A stretch of DNA of 17,059 bases from an uncultured Terriglobus sp. Its GTDB lineage: Bacteria > Acidobacteriota > Terriglobia > Terriglobales > Acidobacteriaceae. A program made the position numbers and the translations under genes. The notes under the pieces are model-generated. The model was given only the letters and a program-made list of their open reading frames with translations. It had not been told where the DNA came from and ran no database searches. Shown piece by piece: positions 7,129-14,560 of the stretch (the first letter of the stretch is position 1; each line of letters starts with the position of its first letter). The DNA is taken from contig CALMRM010000300.1 in assembly GCA_937871605.1 (NCBI GenBank), positions 1 to 17,059 on the forward strand, written 5' to 3'.

Positions 7129-8040
7129 ATGCTGATCAAGAGTGACTTCAACATTCAGTTTCAGCTGCCCTGCAAAACATCGATGGTGGCACTTTTACAT
7201 CTGCACCCCTCGCTGAACCGTGCGCTGCGTACCCCCGACACCCTGCGCGTCGAGCACCTGGAGGCCGGTAGAGGCACGCTGCTGGGTGTGGAGCACTACA
7301 CCGACAGTTTTGGCAACTCCTGCGCACGCTTACACGCGCCCACGGGTGCGTTGATCCTCAGCGGTGAAAACGTGGTGGAGGTACCGGAGATCGCGGACCC
7401 GCAGCCGGTGGGTGCGGTACAGCATCCCGTGGAGGACCTGCCGTCAGACGTGCTGCAGTTTCTGCTCGCCAGCCGCTATTGCGAGGTGGATCGTTTCAGC
7501 GCGGTAGCGTACGACCTGTTCGGGCATCTGCCGCCTGGCGGCGAACGCGCCGTGGTGATTCGCGACTGGGTGCATAACAAAGTACGGTTTGACTATGCCA
7601 AGGCTCGTCCCACAAAAACGGCCATGGACGTCTACACGGAACGCGAGGGCGTGTGCCGTGACTTTCAGCACCTGGCCGTCACGCTGAGCCGGGCCATGAA
7701 CATCCCGGCGCGGTATGTGACAGGCTACCTGGGCGACATTCGCTACCACTACTCCGGGCCAGGTGACTTCTCCGCCTGGTATCAGGTGTGGCTCGATCAT
7801 CGCTGGTGGGACATGGACGCACGCCATAACGAGCCACGGTATGGCCGGTTGCTCATGGCCACCGGGCGCGATGCTGCAGATGTCGCAATCACCACCTCTT
7901 TCGGTTCGGCCTTGCTGACCCACTTTCACGTGGAGTCGAACGAGGTCGATGCCGCTGGCCAGGCGGTGCCGTTGGTGCCGCGTCCGGGACATGACACAGT
8001 CACGTCAGGTGTCAGGCCGGTCAACGCGCTTGTTGCATGA
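7129..8040 (+). CDS. Transglutaminase-like protein with altered catalytic His
   Basis: 303 residues, soluble, no signal peptide. The N-terminal part (about 1-85, MLIKSDFNIQFQLPCKTSM...) looks like the bacterial transglutaminase-like N-terminal domain; the rest is a transglutaminase core. The nucleophile Cys176 lies in EREGVCRDFQHLA, followed by IPARYVTGYLGD. In papain-fold transglutaminases a His then comes in an 'HAW' motif; here the matching site reads DFSAWYQVWL, with Ser215 (codon TCC at 7771). The Asp is Asp230 in WWDMDARHNEPRYGR, and GRDAADVAITTSFG closes the core. The family is often annotated as a Cys protease or transglutaminase of unknown substrate. The ATG at 7129 is chosen because it begins the conserved domain; the frame opens at 7003 inside the ahcY terminator, which cannot be coding here. 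GAGAAAG at 7117-7123 is a weak ribosome binding site. Confidence 0.85.
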   Translation: MLIKSDFNIQFQLPCKTSMVALLHLHPSLNRALRTPDTLRVEHLEAGRGTLLGVEHYTDSFGNSCARLHAPTGALILSGENVVEVPEIADPQPVGAVQHPVEDLPSDVLQFLLASRYCEVDRFSAVAYDLFGHLPPGGERAVVIRDWVHNKVRFDYAKARPTKTAMDVYTEREGVCRDFQHLAVTLSRAMNIPARYVTGYLGDIRYHYSGPGDFSAWYQVWLDHRWWDMDARHNEPRYGRLLMATGRDAADVAITTSFGSALLTHFHVESNEVDAAGQAVPLVPRPGHDTVTSGVRPVNALVA

Positions 8041-8085
8041 GGTCAGGATGGACCGGTTGGATGGCCCTGCGCGCTCGCGGCGGCG

Positions 8086-9588
8086 GTGGAAGTGCTGCCG
8101 GTTTGCTACACTCTGCCTGACGTGACGCTGTTTCTGCCAACTCGACTGCCGCTGTCCTACCTGGCGTCGTTTTCAGCCATGCTGCTGCTGGTTGAATTCC
8201 TGGAAGGCACACCGCTTCTCCTAGGTGTGACAGCACAGGCGTTCCTGCTCGTTGCTGGGGTTGCATTTAATCTGTGTGGCGGCCTGGCATACGCCAGCGG
8301 AGCCTTCGTGTTTTTCAGCGCAGTACTCTCGCTTGAACTGGGCGTCGTATTGAAAGCAGTTCTCGGCGAGCCGCTGCAATCGAACCTCATCGCACCGCAA
8401 AAAACACTGCTGGTGTACCTGGCTGGCATGTGCAGCGTTCTGGTAGCTGCTTTCATCTCCACTCGGCTCCGTCGCAGGCGGGGTCTGCTGGAAAGCATCG
8501 ATCTGAGCCGGCAGGTGGTCAGCACTGGCCTGGGCTGCCTGCTGATTGCAACGGTCACACCGCTGCTGCTGCCCGAAGGGCTCGAGGGCACGTTTTCGCA
8601 GTTCAACGGTGCCTTTGTTAGCGTCGCGATCCTGCTGATGGTGTTCCAGGTGACCAGGGCATCGGGCGGCAAACGCTCGTTTCATCCCGTTGCGCTGGCT
8701 AGTTGGGCCTACATTACCATCGACTACGGCATCATGCACTTCTCTAAGCAGGGCTTGTTTGCACCCAGTGTCGCGTGGGCTGTTGCGGCCATCGCCGGGG
8801 GCTACCGTACCTCTCTCAGCCGCCTCCTGGTGCTCGGAGCCATCGTTACCGTGGCTGTCTCACTGCTAACGCCGTACTCGCAAACGGCCCGTAACTACGC
8901 CGGGCGTGACGACGAGCGGCAGCAAGCCTGGGAACTGCTGACCCATCCGCTGGAAACGCGAGCCCTGTACCAGGAGCAAAGCAAGCTCAACTATGAGCTC
9001 GGGGTCGACTACCACTGGTTTGATGAGCCGCAAGGTTTGCTCGACCGGCTCACCATGGTGCCCATCGACGATGCCCTGATTGCAAGTACCGACTCGTTGC
9101 GGCCGGGAACGCCGTACGCTCTTTGGACCTACGTCCTAAATATCGTTCCGCGATTTCTTTACCCGGACAAGCCGCTCTTCCGGTGGGGCAACCTCTATGC
9201 GCATGACATTGGCGTGCTGTCCGACGAGGATGAGTCCACCGGCATTTCCTTCACACCCTATGCGGACGGCTACCACACAGCACAGTGGGTCGGTGTGACG
9301 CTGTACCTCGGCATCATGGTCTGCGTCATGTTCTTGGTCTGTGACTCCGTGGGTGGCAGCATCACGCGCAGCCCTTGGGGCCTACTATACCTGCTGTACT
9401 TTGCCCATGCCGCGCCAGAGGGCATGCTGGTGCAGACGACGTATAGCATTTCGAACCTGACGGTGGCGCTGATTGGAGCGGCCCTGATCTCGCGGTACAT
9501 CGCACCCGTTATCGGCAACTTCCTGTTCGTGGAGCGGGCGGCCGCCGCACCCGGGGGTCTTCAGCCGTACAATCCATACAGCACATGA
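8086..9588 (+). CDS. Polytopic membrane protein, O-antigen polymerase (Wzy)-like
   Basis: About 500 residues with roughly 10-12 hydrophobic segments: around 23-39, 43-64, 68-92, 106-125, 145-162, 174-190, 202-218, 226-241, 247-264, then a large hydrophilic loop at about 266-395, and further helices at 401-420, 429-447 and 453-481. The loop carries VPRFLYPDKP (354-363) followed by a Gly-rich stretch and then YADGYHTAQWVG. A 'PR-(L/I)-(W/Y)-P-x-KP' sequence in a large outer loop before the last helices is common in Wzy-type oligosaccharide polymerases, and that is the basis for the call; no family was confirmed. The gene starts 45 bases after the transglutaminase gene without a clear ribosome binding site; GTG at 8086 is given, but 8092 or 8122 (also GTG) are possible. 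Its stop overlaps the permease start as ATGA, so the two are translated together. Confidence 0.6.
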   Translation: MEVLPVCYTLPDVTLFLPTRLPLSYLASFSAMLLLVEFLEGTPLLLGVTAQAFLLVAGVAFNLCGGLAYASGAFVFFSAVLSLELGVVLKAVLGEPLQSNLIAPQKTLLVYLAGMCSVLVAAFISTRLRRRRGLLESIDLSRQVVSTGLGCLLIATVTPLLLPEGLEGTFSQFNGAFVSVAILLMVFQVTRASGGKRSFHPVALASWAYITIDYGIMHFSKQGLFAPSVAWAVAAIAGGYRTSLSRLLVLGAIVTVAVSLLTPYSQTARNYAGRDDERQQAWELLTHPLETRALYQEQSKLNYELGVDYHWFDEPQGLLDRLTMVPIDDALIASTDSLRPGTPYALWTYVLNIVPRFLYPDKPLFRWGNLYAHDIGVLSDEDESTGISFTPYADGYHTAQWVGVTLYLGIMVCVMFLVCDSVGGSITRSPWGLLYLLYFAHAAPEGMLVQTTYSISNLTVALIGAALISRYIAPVIGNFLFVERAAAAPGGLQPYNPYST

Positions 9589-10691
9589 ACAGCTTAGTTG
9601 TGGGCAATCTGGTGCACCGGCCGCTGCGCTCGGTGATTTCGGCGCTTGCGGTGGCCATTGAAGTCGTCATGATCCTATCCATTGCCGCCATCATGCTGGG
9701 CATGCTGAACGGGCAGAAGACGCGTGCTACAGGCATTGGCAACGATATGATTGCGAGGCCGGGCACTACCTCAAACCTGTTGGGGGTCAGTGGCGCGCCC
9801 GCTTCCACCAAGGTGCAGCAGGTGCTTGAAGGGCTGCCCCACGTGCAGGTAGCCGCTCCGGTTTATGTGCAACTGGTGGCCAGCGGTTCTGTGGAGAACA
9901 TTTGGGGCATCAACTACGACAGTTTCAATGCTTTGCTACCCTTCACATTCGTCGAAGGCGGGCCTTTCACCAGCCCCAACGAAATCATCATTGACGATGT
10001 TGCGGCGGCCAGCGGCAAAGGGTTCCATGTGGGCGACGTGATGCAGGTGCTGGGCCGCGACTTTCGCATCTCCGGCATCGTGAAGCATGGCAAAGGCGGC
10101 CGCAAGTTCCTGCCGCTGGAAACGATGAACGCCATCAACGGCACCGAGAACCGCTGCAGTGTCTTCTACATCAAAACCGAGGACCCGCCGCGTTGGCAGA
10201 CGGCGGTGAAAGCCGAAATCAAGGAGACCGATGGCCTGCAGCAATGGGATGTGCAGACCTTGGAAGAGTTCCTCTCCATGCTCACGCCGGAGCGCTACCC
10301 CGGCTTCAACATCGGTCTGCGCGTCGTCATCGGCATCGCCGTGGTCATCGGCTTCATCGTCATCTTTCAGTCCATGTACACAGCAGTGCTGGAGCGCACG
10401 CGGGAGATCGGCATCCTCAAGTCGCTGGGAGCGTCGAAGCTTTACATCGTAGGCCTGGTGCTGCGGGAATCCGGTTTTCTGGCGGTCACCGGCATTGTGG
10501 CAGGCGTGCTCATTACCTACGGGCTGCGCCTGTTCCTGCACATTCGGTTTCCACAGCTTGAGTTTTCGGTCACACCCGGCTGGGTTCTGGCCGCGGTGCT
10601 CATCGCCATCACAGGGGCCACGTTCGGCGCACTCTACCCAGCGCTCAAAGCTGCAGGGCGTGATCCTATTGAGGCACTCGCCTACGAATAG
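9585..10691 (+). CDS. FtsX/MacB-type ABC transporter permease
   Basis: 368 residues with the MacB/LolC layout: one helix at about 16-40, a large periplasmic domain (about 41-240, MacB_PCD type, with NIWGINYDSF, EIIIDDVAAASG and VGDVMQVLGRDFRISGIV), then an FtsX domain with helices at about 244-264, 288-312 and 332-352. ERTREIGILKSLGAS (270-284) is the FtsX cytoplasmic signature and YPALKAAGRDPIEALAYE is the usual C-terminus. Such permeases need an ATP-binding subunit and do mechanical work on envelope substrates (lipoprotein release, peptide or toxin export, hydrolase activation). The ATG at 9585 overlaps the preceding gene's stop by four bases. No ATPase gene is in the window, so it must borrow one from elsewhere or work with one encoded far away. 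Confidence 0.88.
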   Translation: MNSLVVGNLVHRPLRSVISALAVAIEVVMILSIAAIMLGMLNGQKTRATGIGNDMIARPGTTSNLLGVSGAPASTKVQQVLEGLPHVQVAAPVYVQLVASGSVENIWGINYDSFNALLPFTFVEGGPFTSPNEIIIDDVAAASGKGFHVGDVMQVLGRDFRISGIVKHGKGGRKFLPLETMNAINGTENRCSVFYIKTEDPPRWQTAVKAEIKETDGLQQWDVQTLEEFLSMLTPERYPGFNIGLRVVIGIAVVIGFIVIFQSMYTAVLERTREIGILKSLGASKLYIVGLVLRESGFLAVTGIVAGVLITYGLRLFLHIRFPQLEFSVTPGWVLAAVLIAITGATFGALYPALKAAGRDPIEALAYE

Positions 10692-10726
10692 CGGTCGCCG
10701 CCCATCGGTGCATCTAACAGAGCACC

Positions 10727-12280
10727 ATGGAGTGGCAGCGGCAGGCGATTCGGATAGGGAGCACTGCGCTGCTGCTGTTTGCGGCCACCCTGTTCGTGCT
10801 CCACTACCTGCACCTGGGAGCGGATTTTCCCAACCATTCGCCGTGGATGGACTGGGCAAAGTACACCGATGAAGGCTGGTACGGCGATGCGGCGATTCGC
10901 TACTACCTGCGCGGCGGATGGCGGGTGCCGGGCGACTTCAACCCGGGGGCAGCACTGCCCGTGTGGCCGCTGCTAGAGGCCCTGGTTTTCCACTTCACGG
11001 GTGTGGGCGTCATCGCGGCGCGCGCCCTGGCCGTCACCGTGCTGGGCGGTATCGGCGTCTGCAGCTATCTTCTGCTTAGCCATCGCAGCACGCGCGACCG
11101 CGCCATGCCGTTAGGCCGCATTTCCGGCATCGCTGCCGTAGCGCTGCTGTTTAGTAGCCCTTTCGTCTATGCATTTGGCCGCATGGCCATCCTTGAACCG
11201 CTGTTGGTCCTCTTGACACTGTGCTCACTGCTGGTTGCCTCCTCTGTGCGCCATGCAGCCAGCGGCGGCTCGCGAACGCTTCGGCTTGTAATGCTGGGCC
11301 TGCTGGTCGCCAGCATGATCGGCACCAAAACAACGGCCATCTTCCTGTTGCCTGCCGTGGCCGTTATGCTGTGGAGCGCCTCTGGCTGGCAGGTGCGCGC
11401 GGTCCTGCGCAACACTGCGGTTGCGGCTGCTGCTGCGGCCCTGCCCGCATTGGCATACCTCCTGCTGCTCAAGCGGCACGGTCTGCTGCCAGACGTGCAG
11501 TACCTGTTTGCGGCCAACGCGTACACCGCCATCAGCCGGGCTACGTTTTGGCCGGTCCTGGGGGAAACACTGCAGAGTGGCACTTGGATCGGCACCGAGC
11601 TCTACCTGATGGCCGCTGCCATGCTGCTGCTGTGCTTCCGGCGGGCCGTGTGGTCTGACGCGGTGTTTGTCTCGCTTGTCTTATGGGCCGTGGGATACCT
11701 GGCGTACATCGCCTACCATGCCAACCTGCAGCCGCGGTACTACCTGGTGGTGGCGGTACCGTTGACACTGCTGTTACTGCGCGGAGCTGTGCACCTGGCG
11801 GCGTGGAACCGGTACGCCGGGCTGGCAGCGGCCGTGCTGCTTGCTGGTGTGCTGGTGAGCGACACCTATAGGACGGCACACTATGTCGCGTATCCCGAAT
11901 ACACCTTTCGCCAAGCCGCTACAAAGGTCGAGAGTGTGGTGCGGGCACAACCCCTGCACAGCCAAACGGTGCTGTCCATTTCCGGCAGCAATCTCTCCCT
12001 CATGACAGGGCTGCCTTCCATCTGCGACGACTTCGGCACCATGCGCCTGGAGGACCGCATCGCGGCGTACCGGCCGGGCTGGTTTGTGACCTGGAACTAT
12101 GTGGAAGACGACAAAATGGAGGCGCTGAGTCAGTTCTACCGCCTTACCCGCATGGTTTCCATGCCAGCGCTGGACGACCCAGACCGCAACCTCATGATTC
12201 TGTACCGCCTGGATCCTCGCGAGGGCACCGTGCCAAGGCGTCGCCGGCAAGGGGAGCCACACGGGCAATCCACGACCTAA
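10727..12280 (+). CDS. GT-C glycosyltransferase, family 39/ArnT-like
   Basis: 517 residues, about ten membrane helices (first at 11-29, then from about 97 to 390) and a C-terminal soluble part of about 120 residues expected outside the cytoplasm. The first outer loop has DWAKYTDEGWYGDAA (42-56), with the Asp48-Glu49 pair typical of the GT-C catalytic site, and GRMAILEPLL (151-160) matches the second conserved stretch (R-x4-(D/E)-P). Family members move a sugar from a polyprenyl-phosphate donor to lipid A, protein or another lipid; the acceptor here is unknown. It lies 35 bases after the permease gene, so the three genes from 8086 are likely one operon, consistent with making or modifying a surface glycan. 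The ATG at 10727 has no strong ribosome binding site but opens directly into the first helix. Confidence 0.82.
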   Translation: MEWQRQAIRIGSTALLLFAATLFVLHYLHLGADFPNHSPWMDWAKYTDEGWYGDAAIRYYLRGGWRVPGDFNPGAALPVWPLLEALVFHFTGVGVIAARALAVTVLGGIGVCSYLLLSHRSTRDRAMPLGRISGIAAVALLFSSPFVYAFGRMAILEPLLVLLTLCSLLVASSVRHAASGGSRTLRLVMLGLLVASMIGTKTTAIFLLPAVAVMLWSASGWQVRAVLRNTAVAAAAAALPALAYLLLLKRHGLLPDVQYLFAANAYTAISRATFWPVLGETLQSGTWIGTELYLMAAAMLLLCFRRAVWSDAVFVSLVLWAVGYLAYIAYHANLQPRYYLVVAVPLTLLLLRGAVHLAAWNRYAGLAAAVLLAGVLVSDTYRTAHYVAYPEYTFRQAATKVESVVRAQPLHSQTVLSISGSNLSLMTGLPSICDDFGTMRLEDRIAAYRPGWFVTWNYVEDDKMEALSQFYRLTRMVSMPALDDPDRNLMILYRLDPREGTVPRRRRQGEPHGQSTT

Positions 12281-12307
12281 CACAGCGCGCGCAGTGGCTG
12301 CCCGTGT

Positions 12308-12336
12308 TTGACGAAGGTGCAACACTCGGTTACTCT
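12308..12336 (+). promoter_or_regulatory. Candidate sigma70-type promoter of the rplM cluster
   Basis: TTGACG (12308-12313), a 17-base spacer and TACTCT (12331-12336), which match consensus at five and four of six bases. It lies 27 bases after the glycosyltransferase stop and would give a leader of roughly 190 bases before the rplM start. The best promoter seen in the window by eye. Confidence 0.6.
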
Positions 12337-12350
12337 TGAGACTCGTGCGA

Positions 12351-12500
12351 TGCGCCCGCACGCGTGTGCCTGGTGCGCGGGGTAGGACTCCACGTTGCAC
12401 TGTGGGTCAACTACTTCCAGACGGCTGGTGACTTCAGTCGCGTGGTTTGGTGGGTGCGCGAAGCGGAACTCCTTCAGCTTTTAGTTGCAGCGGACCGCTG
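12351..12500 (+). promoter_or_regulatory. Structured rplM leader
   Basis: The leader between the promoter and rplM holds a compound stem: TGCGCC (12351-12356) pairs with GGTGCG (12372-12377, two G-U pairs) around an inner GCAC/GTGC stem (12358-12361/12366-12369) with a four-base loop. A second hairpin CAGCG-GAC-CGCTG lies at 12488-12500. Long leaders before rplM are known to act as L13 feedback sites in some bacteria; whether this one does is inference. Confidence 0.35.
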
Positions 12501-12530
12501 TTGCTCGGCGCGTAAGTGTTTCGGTTTGAG

Positions 12531-12989
12531 ATGAGGCAGTTGGAAGGAAGCAGTATTGGAACGTTTGTACCAAGCTCGAATACGCTGACGCGTAAGTGGT
12601 TTGTGGTGGATGCTGCCGGGCAGACGCTAGGCCGGCTGGCCAGCGGTGCGGCACGTGTGCTCTCGGGCAAGAACAGCACGCAGTACACCCCTTATATCGA
12701 CACCGGCGACCACGTTGTGGTCATCAACGCCGAAAAGATCGTCCTGACCGGCCTCAAGGCGCAGCAGAAGGTCTATCGCCGCTACACCGGGTATCCCGGC
12801 GGTCTGCGCGAGGAGGAGTTTCTCAAGCTGCTGGCACGCCGCCCGGAAGACATCGTGGAGCAGGCCATTAAAGGCATGCTGCCTAAGAGCAAGCTGGGCC
12901 GTCAGATGGCAACCAAGCTGAAGGTTTACAAGGGTGACAAGCACCCGCACGACGCGCAGCAGCCACAGCCGCTGACCGTTTCCGCATAA
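12531..12989 (+). CDS. rplM: Ribosomal protein uL13
   Basis: Component of the 50S subunit, an early assembly protein. Conserved blocks: RKWFVVDAAGQTLGRLAS, YTPYIDTGDHVVVINAEKI, the YTGYPGGLREEEF stretch, ARRPEDIVEQAIKGMLPKSKLGRQ and AQQPQP near the end. From the ATG at 12531 it has 152 residues. The start is doubtful: the conserved protein seems to begin around GTFVPSSNTLTRKW, about eight residues later, and the best ribosome binding site (AAGGA, 12544-12548) lies within the annotated N-terminus, six bases before an in-frame ATT at 12555. A GTG at 12516 also opens the frame. rpsI follows after 21 bases, the usual rplM-rpsI pair. Confidence 0.95.
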   Translation: MRQLEGSSIGTFVPSSNTLTRKWFVVDAAGQTLGRLASGAARVLSGKNSTQYTPYIDTGDHVVVINAEKIVLTGLKAQQKVYRRYTGYPGGLREEEFLKLLARRPEDIVEQAIKGMLPKSKLGRQMATKLKVYKGDKHPHDAQQPQPLTVSA

Positions 12990-13010
12990 GAGCAGAGGAA
13001 AGCAGAGAGT

Positions 13011-13406
13011 ATGGCAGATTTGGTTCAGTACTACGGAACGGGCCGCCGCAAGGCAGCCATCGCACGTGTGTTCCTGCGCCCTGGCAGCGGTGGTTTCAAG
13101 GTGAATGACAAGGGATTCGAAGTCTACTTTGTCACCGAGCAGCAGCGGTTTGCCGCTAAGCGCAGCCTGGTGACAGCGAATGTGGGCAGCGAGTTCGACG
13201 TCGTCGCGACCGTCAAGGGTGGCGGCGTTACAGCGCAGGCTGATGCTGTGAAGCTCGGCATCGCGCGCGCGCTGCTGGAGTTCAATGCAGAACTGCGCAA
13301 AACCCTGAAGGCCGATGGCCTGCTGACCCGCGACGCCCGTATCAAGGAGCGCAAGAAGTACGGTCAGAAGGGTGCTCGTAAGCGCTTCCAGTTCTCCAAG
13401 CGGTAA
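13011..13406 (+). CDS. rpsI: Ribosomal protein uS9
   Basis: 30S subunit protein whose C-terminal tail reaches the P-site tRNA. 131 residues, normal for the family. Seen: YYGTGRRKAAIARVFLRPG, the GGGVTAQADAVKLGIARAL block, LTRDARIKERKKYGQKGARK and the invariant basic ending FSKR. AGAGGAAAG (12995-13003) precedes the ATG at 13011 at normal distance. Cotranscribed with rplM. Confidence 0.97.
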   Translation: MADLVQYYGTGRRKAAIARVFLRPGSGGFKVNDKGFEVYFVTEQQRFAAKRSLVTANVGSEFDVVATVKGGGVTAQADAVKLGIARALLEFNAELRKTLKADGLLTRDARIKERKKYGQKGARKRFQFSKR

Positions 13407-13430
13407 GTTCCACAGAAACATCTGCATCTG

Positions 13431-13458
13431 CGACGGATGACTCTCGGGTCATCCGTCG
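13431..13458 (+). terminator. Hairpin after rpsI, possible partial terminator
   Basis: CGACGGATGAC (13431-13441) pairs perfectly with GTCATCCGTCG (13448-13458) around a six-base loop. It is followed by TTCCGTG, not by a proper T-run, so termination would be weak; it may equally protect the rplM-rpsI mRNA end or set the level of rpsB read-through. Confidence 0.5.
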
Positions 13459-13501
13459 TTCCGTGAAAAAACCTCTAGGGATTTCGAATCTCCCAGACGA
13501 A

Positions 13502-13536
13502 CGGGATCAATCCCGGCCATGCAGCACCGCCGGGAT
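13502..13536 (+). promoter_or_regulatory. Mutually exclusive hairpins before rpsB
   Basis: ATCCCG at 13510-13515 can pair upstream with CGGGAT (13502-13507), or, extended to ATCCCGGC (13510-13517), downstream with GCCGGGAT (13529-13536). The two structures cannot coexist, and the second ends four bases before the AAGGAG ribosome binding site of rpsB (13540-13545). This is the layout of a translational switch; a role for S2 binding is inference. No clear promoter is seen between rpsI and rpsB. Confidence 0.45.
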
Positions 13537-13550
13537 GTCAAGGAGCCACA

Positions 13551-14468
13551 ATGGCGTCAATCACCATGAAGGAACTGCTGGAGGCCGGCGTTCACTTCGG
13601 CCACCAGACCAAGCGCTGGAACCCAAAGATGAAGGAGTACATCTTTGGCGAGCGCAATGGCATTTACATCATCGACCTGCAGAAGACGCTGAAGATGTTC
13701 AAGGACGCGGCGAAGTTCGTCAGCGACCTGACCAGCACCGGCAAGCTAATCCTGTTCGTTGGCACCAAACGCCAGGCGCAGGACGCCGTGGCCGAAGAGG
13801 CAAAGCGCGCGGGCATGCCGTACATCAACAGCCGCTGGCTGGGTGGCCTCTTGACCAACTGGGTGACCGTGCAGAAGAGCGTCAAGCGGTTGGCCGAGCT
13901 CGATGAGATGTCCACTGACGGTCGCTTCGAGCTGATGACAAAGAAGGAAGTCATCCGCCTGGAGCGCGAGCGCAAGCACCTGAATACCAACCTGGCCGGC
14001 ATCAAAACCATGCGCCGCCTGCCGGATGCCATCTTCGTCATCGACTCGAACAACGAGGCGATTGCCGTGGCCGAGGCCCGCAAGCTGGGCATCCCTGTCG
14101 TCGCGGTAGTGGACACCAACTGCGATCCGACCGTGGTCGATTACGTGATCCCGGGTAATGATGATGCACTGCGCGCCATCCGTCTGTTCACCACCAAAAT
14201 CGCCGATTCGGCCTTTGAGGGTGTGCAGATGATCGGCGACAAGAGCATCTCGCAGGAGTACGCAGATGTGACCCCGATCCAGACAGAATCGCACTTCGTC
14301 GGCTTGGATGACGACGAGGTGCAAGAGTCGAACCCGATCGAGACCACACCGCAGGAGCAGGCGGAAGACGAGACGGTGGACATGGATGCAGCCCTCGGCG
14401 GCGGCATTCGCAAACAGCCGACCTCGGACACCGAGCCGGAGCCGGTCGCAGTCGAAGCAGGCGCGTAA
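13551..14468 (+). CDS. rpsB: Ribosomal protein uS2
   Basis: 30S subunit protein that helps bind S1. 305 residues. Seen: LLEAGVHFGHQTKRWNPKM, the IYIIDLQKT block, FVGTKRQAQDAV, INSRWLGGLLTNW and VDTNCDPTVVDYVIPGNDDA. The core ends at about residue 245; the remaining 60 residues are an acidic, disorder-prone tail with many Asp/Glu (for example GLDDDEVQES) and a closing run of Glu/Pro, making the protein longer than the E. coli form (241 residues). The ATG at 13551 has an excellent AAGGAG five bases upstream. tsf follows after 92 bases that hold a terminator-like hairpin. Confidence 0.97.
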   Translation: MASITMKELLEAGVHFGHQTKRWNPKMKEYIFGERNGIYIIDLQKTLKMFKDAAKFVSDLTSTGKLILFVGTKRQAQDAVAEEAKRAGMPYINSRWLGGLLTNWVTVQKSVKRLAELDEMSTDGRFELMTKKEVIRLERERKHLNTNLAGIKTMRRLPDAIFVIDSNNEAIAVAEARKLGIPVVAVVDTNCDPTVVDYVIPGNDDALRAIRLFTTKIADSAFEGVQMIGDKSISQEYADVTPIQTESHFVGLDDDEVQESNPIETTPQEQAEDETVDMDAALGGGIRKQPTSDTEPEPVAVEAGA

Positions 14469-14490
14469 GCTCCTCCAGTCACAGCACGGC

Positions 14491-14525
14491 GAGCGTGGTT
14501 GCCGTGAGGGCGCCACGCTCTTTTT
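14491..14525 (+). terminator. Terminator/attenuator between rpsB and tsf
   Basis: GAGCGTGG (14491-14498) pairs perfectly with CCACGCTC (14513-14520), with an inner GCC/GGC stem (14501-14503/14509-14511), followed at once by TTTTT (14521-14525). Only 35 bases remain before tsf, too little for an obvious promoter, so partial read-through is likely. Confidence 0.75.
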
Positions 14526-14560
14526 GCGCAAGCGAGTCACACACGAAAAGGAACAGGACA

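Noticed and set aside
12627..13427. Minus-strand frame of 266 codons opposite rplM and rpsI
   Set aside because: Exactly antisense to two ribosomal protein genes; a codon-bias shadow.
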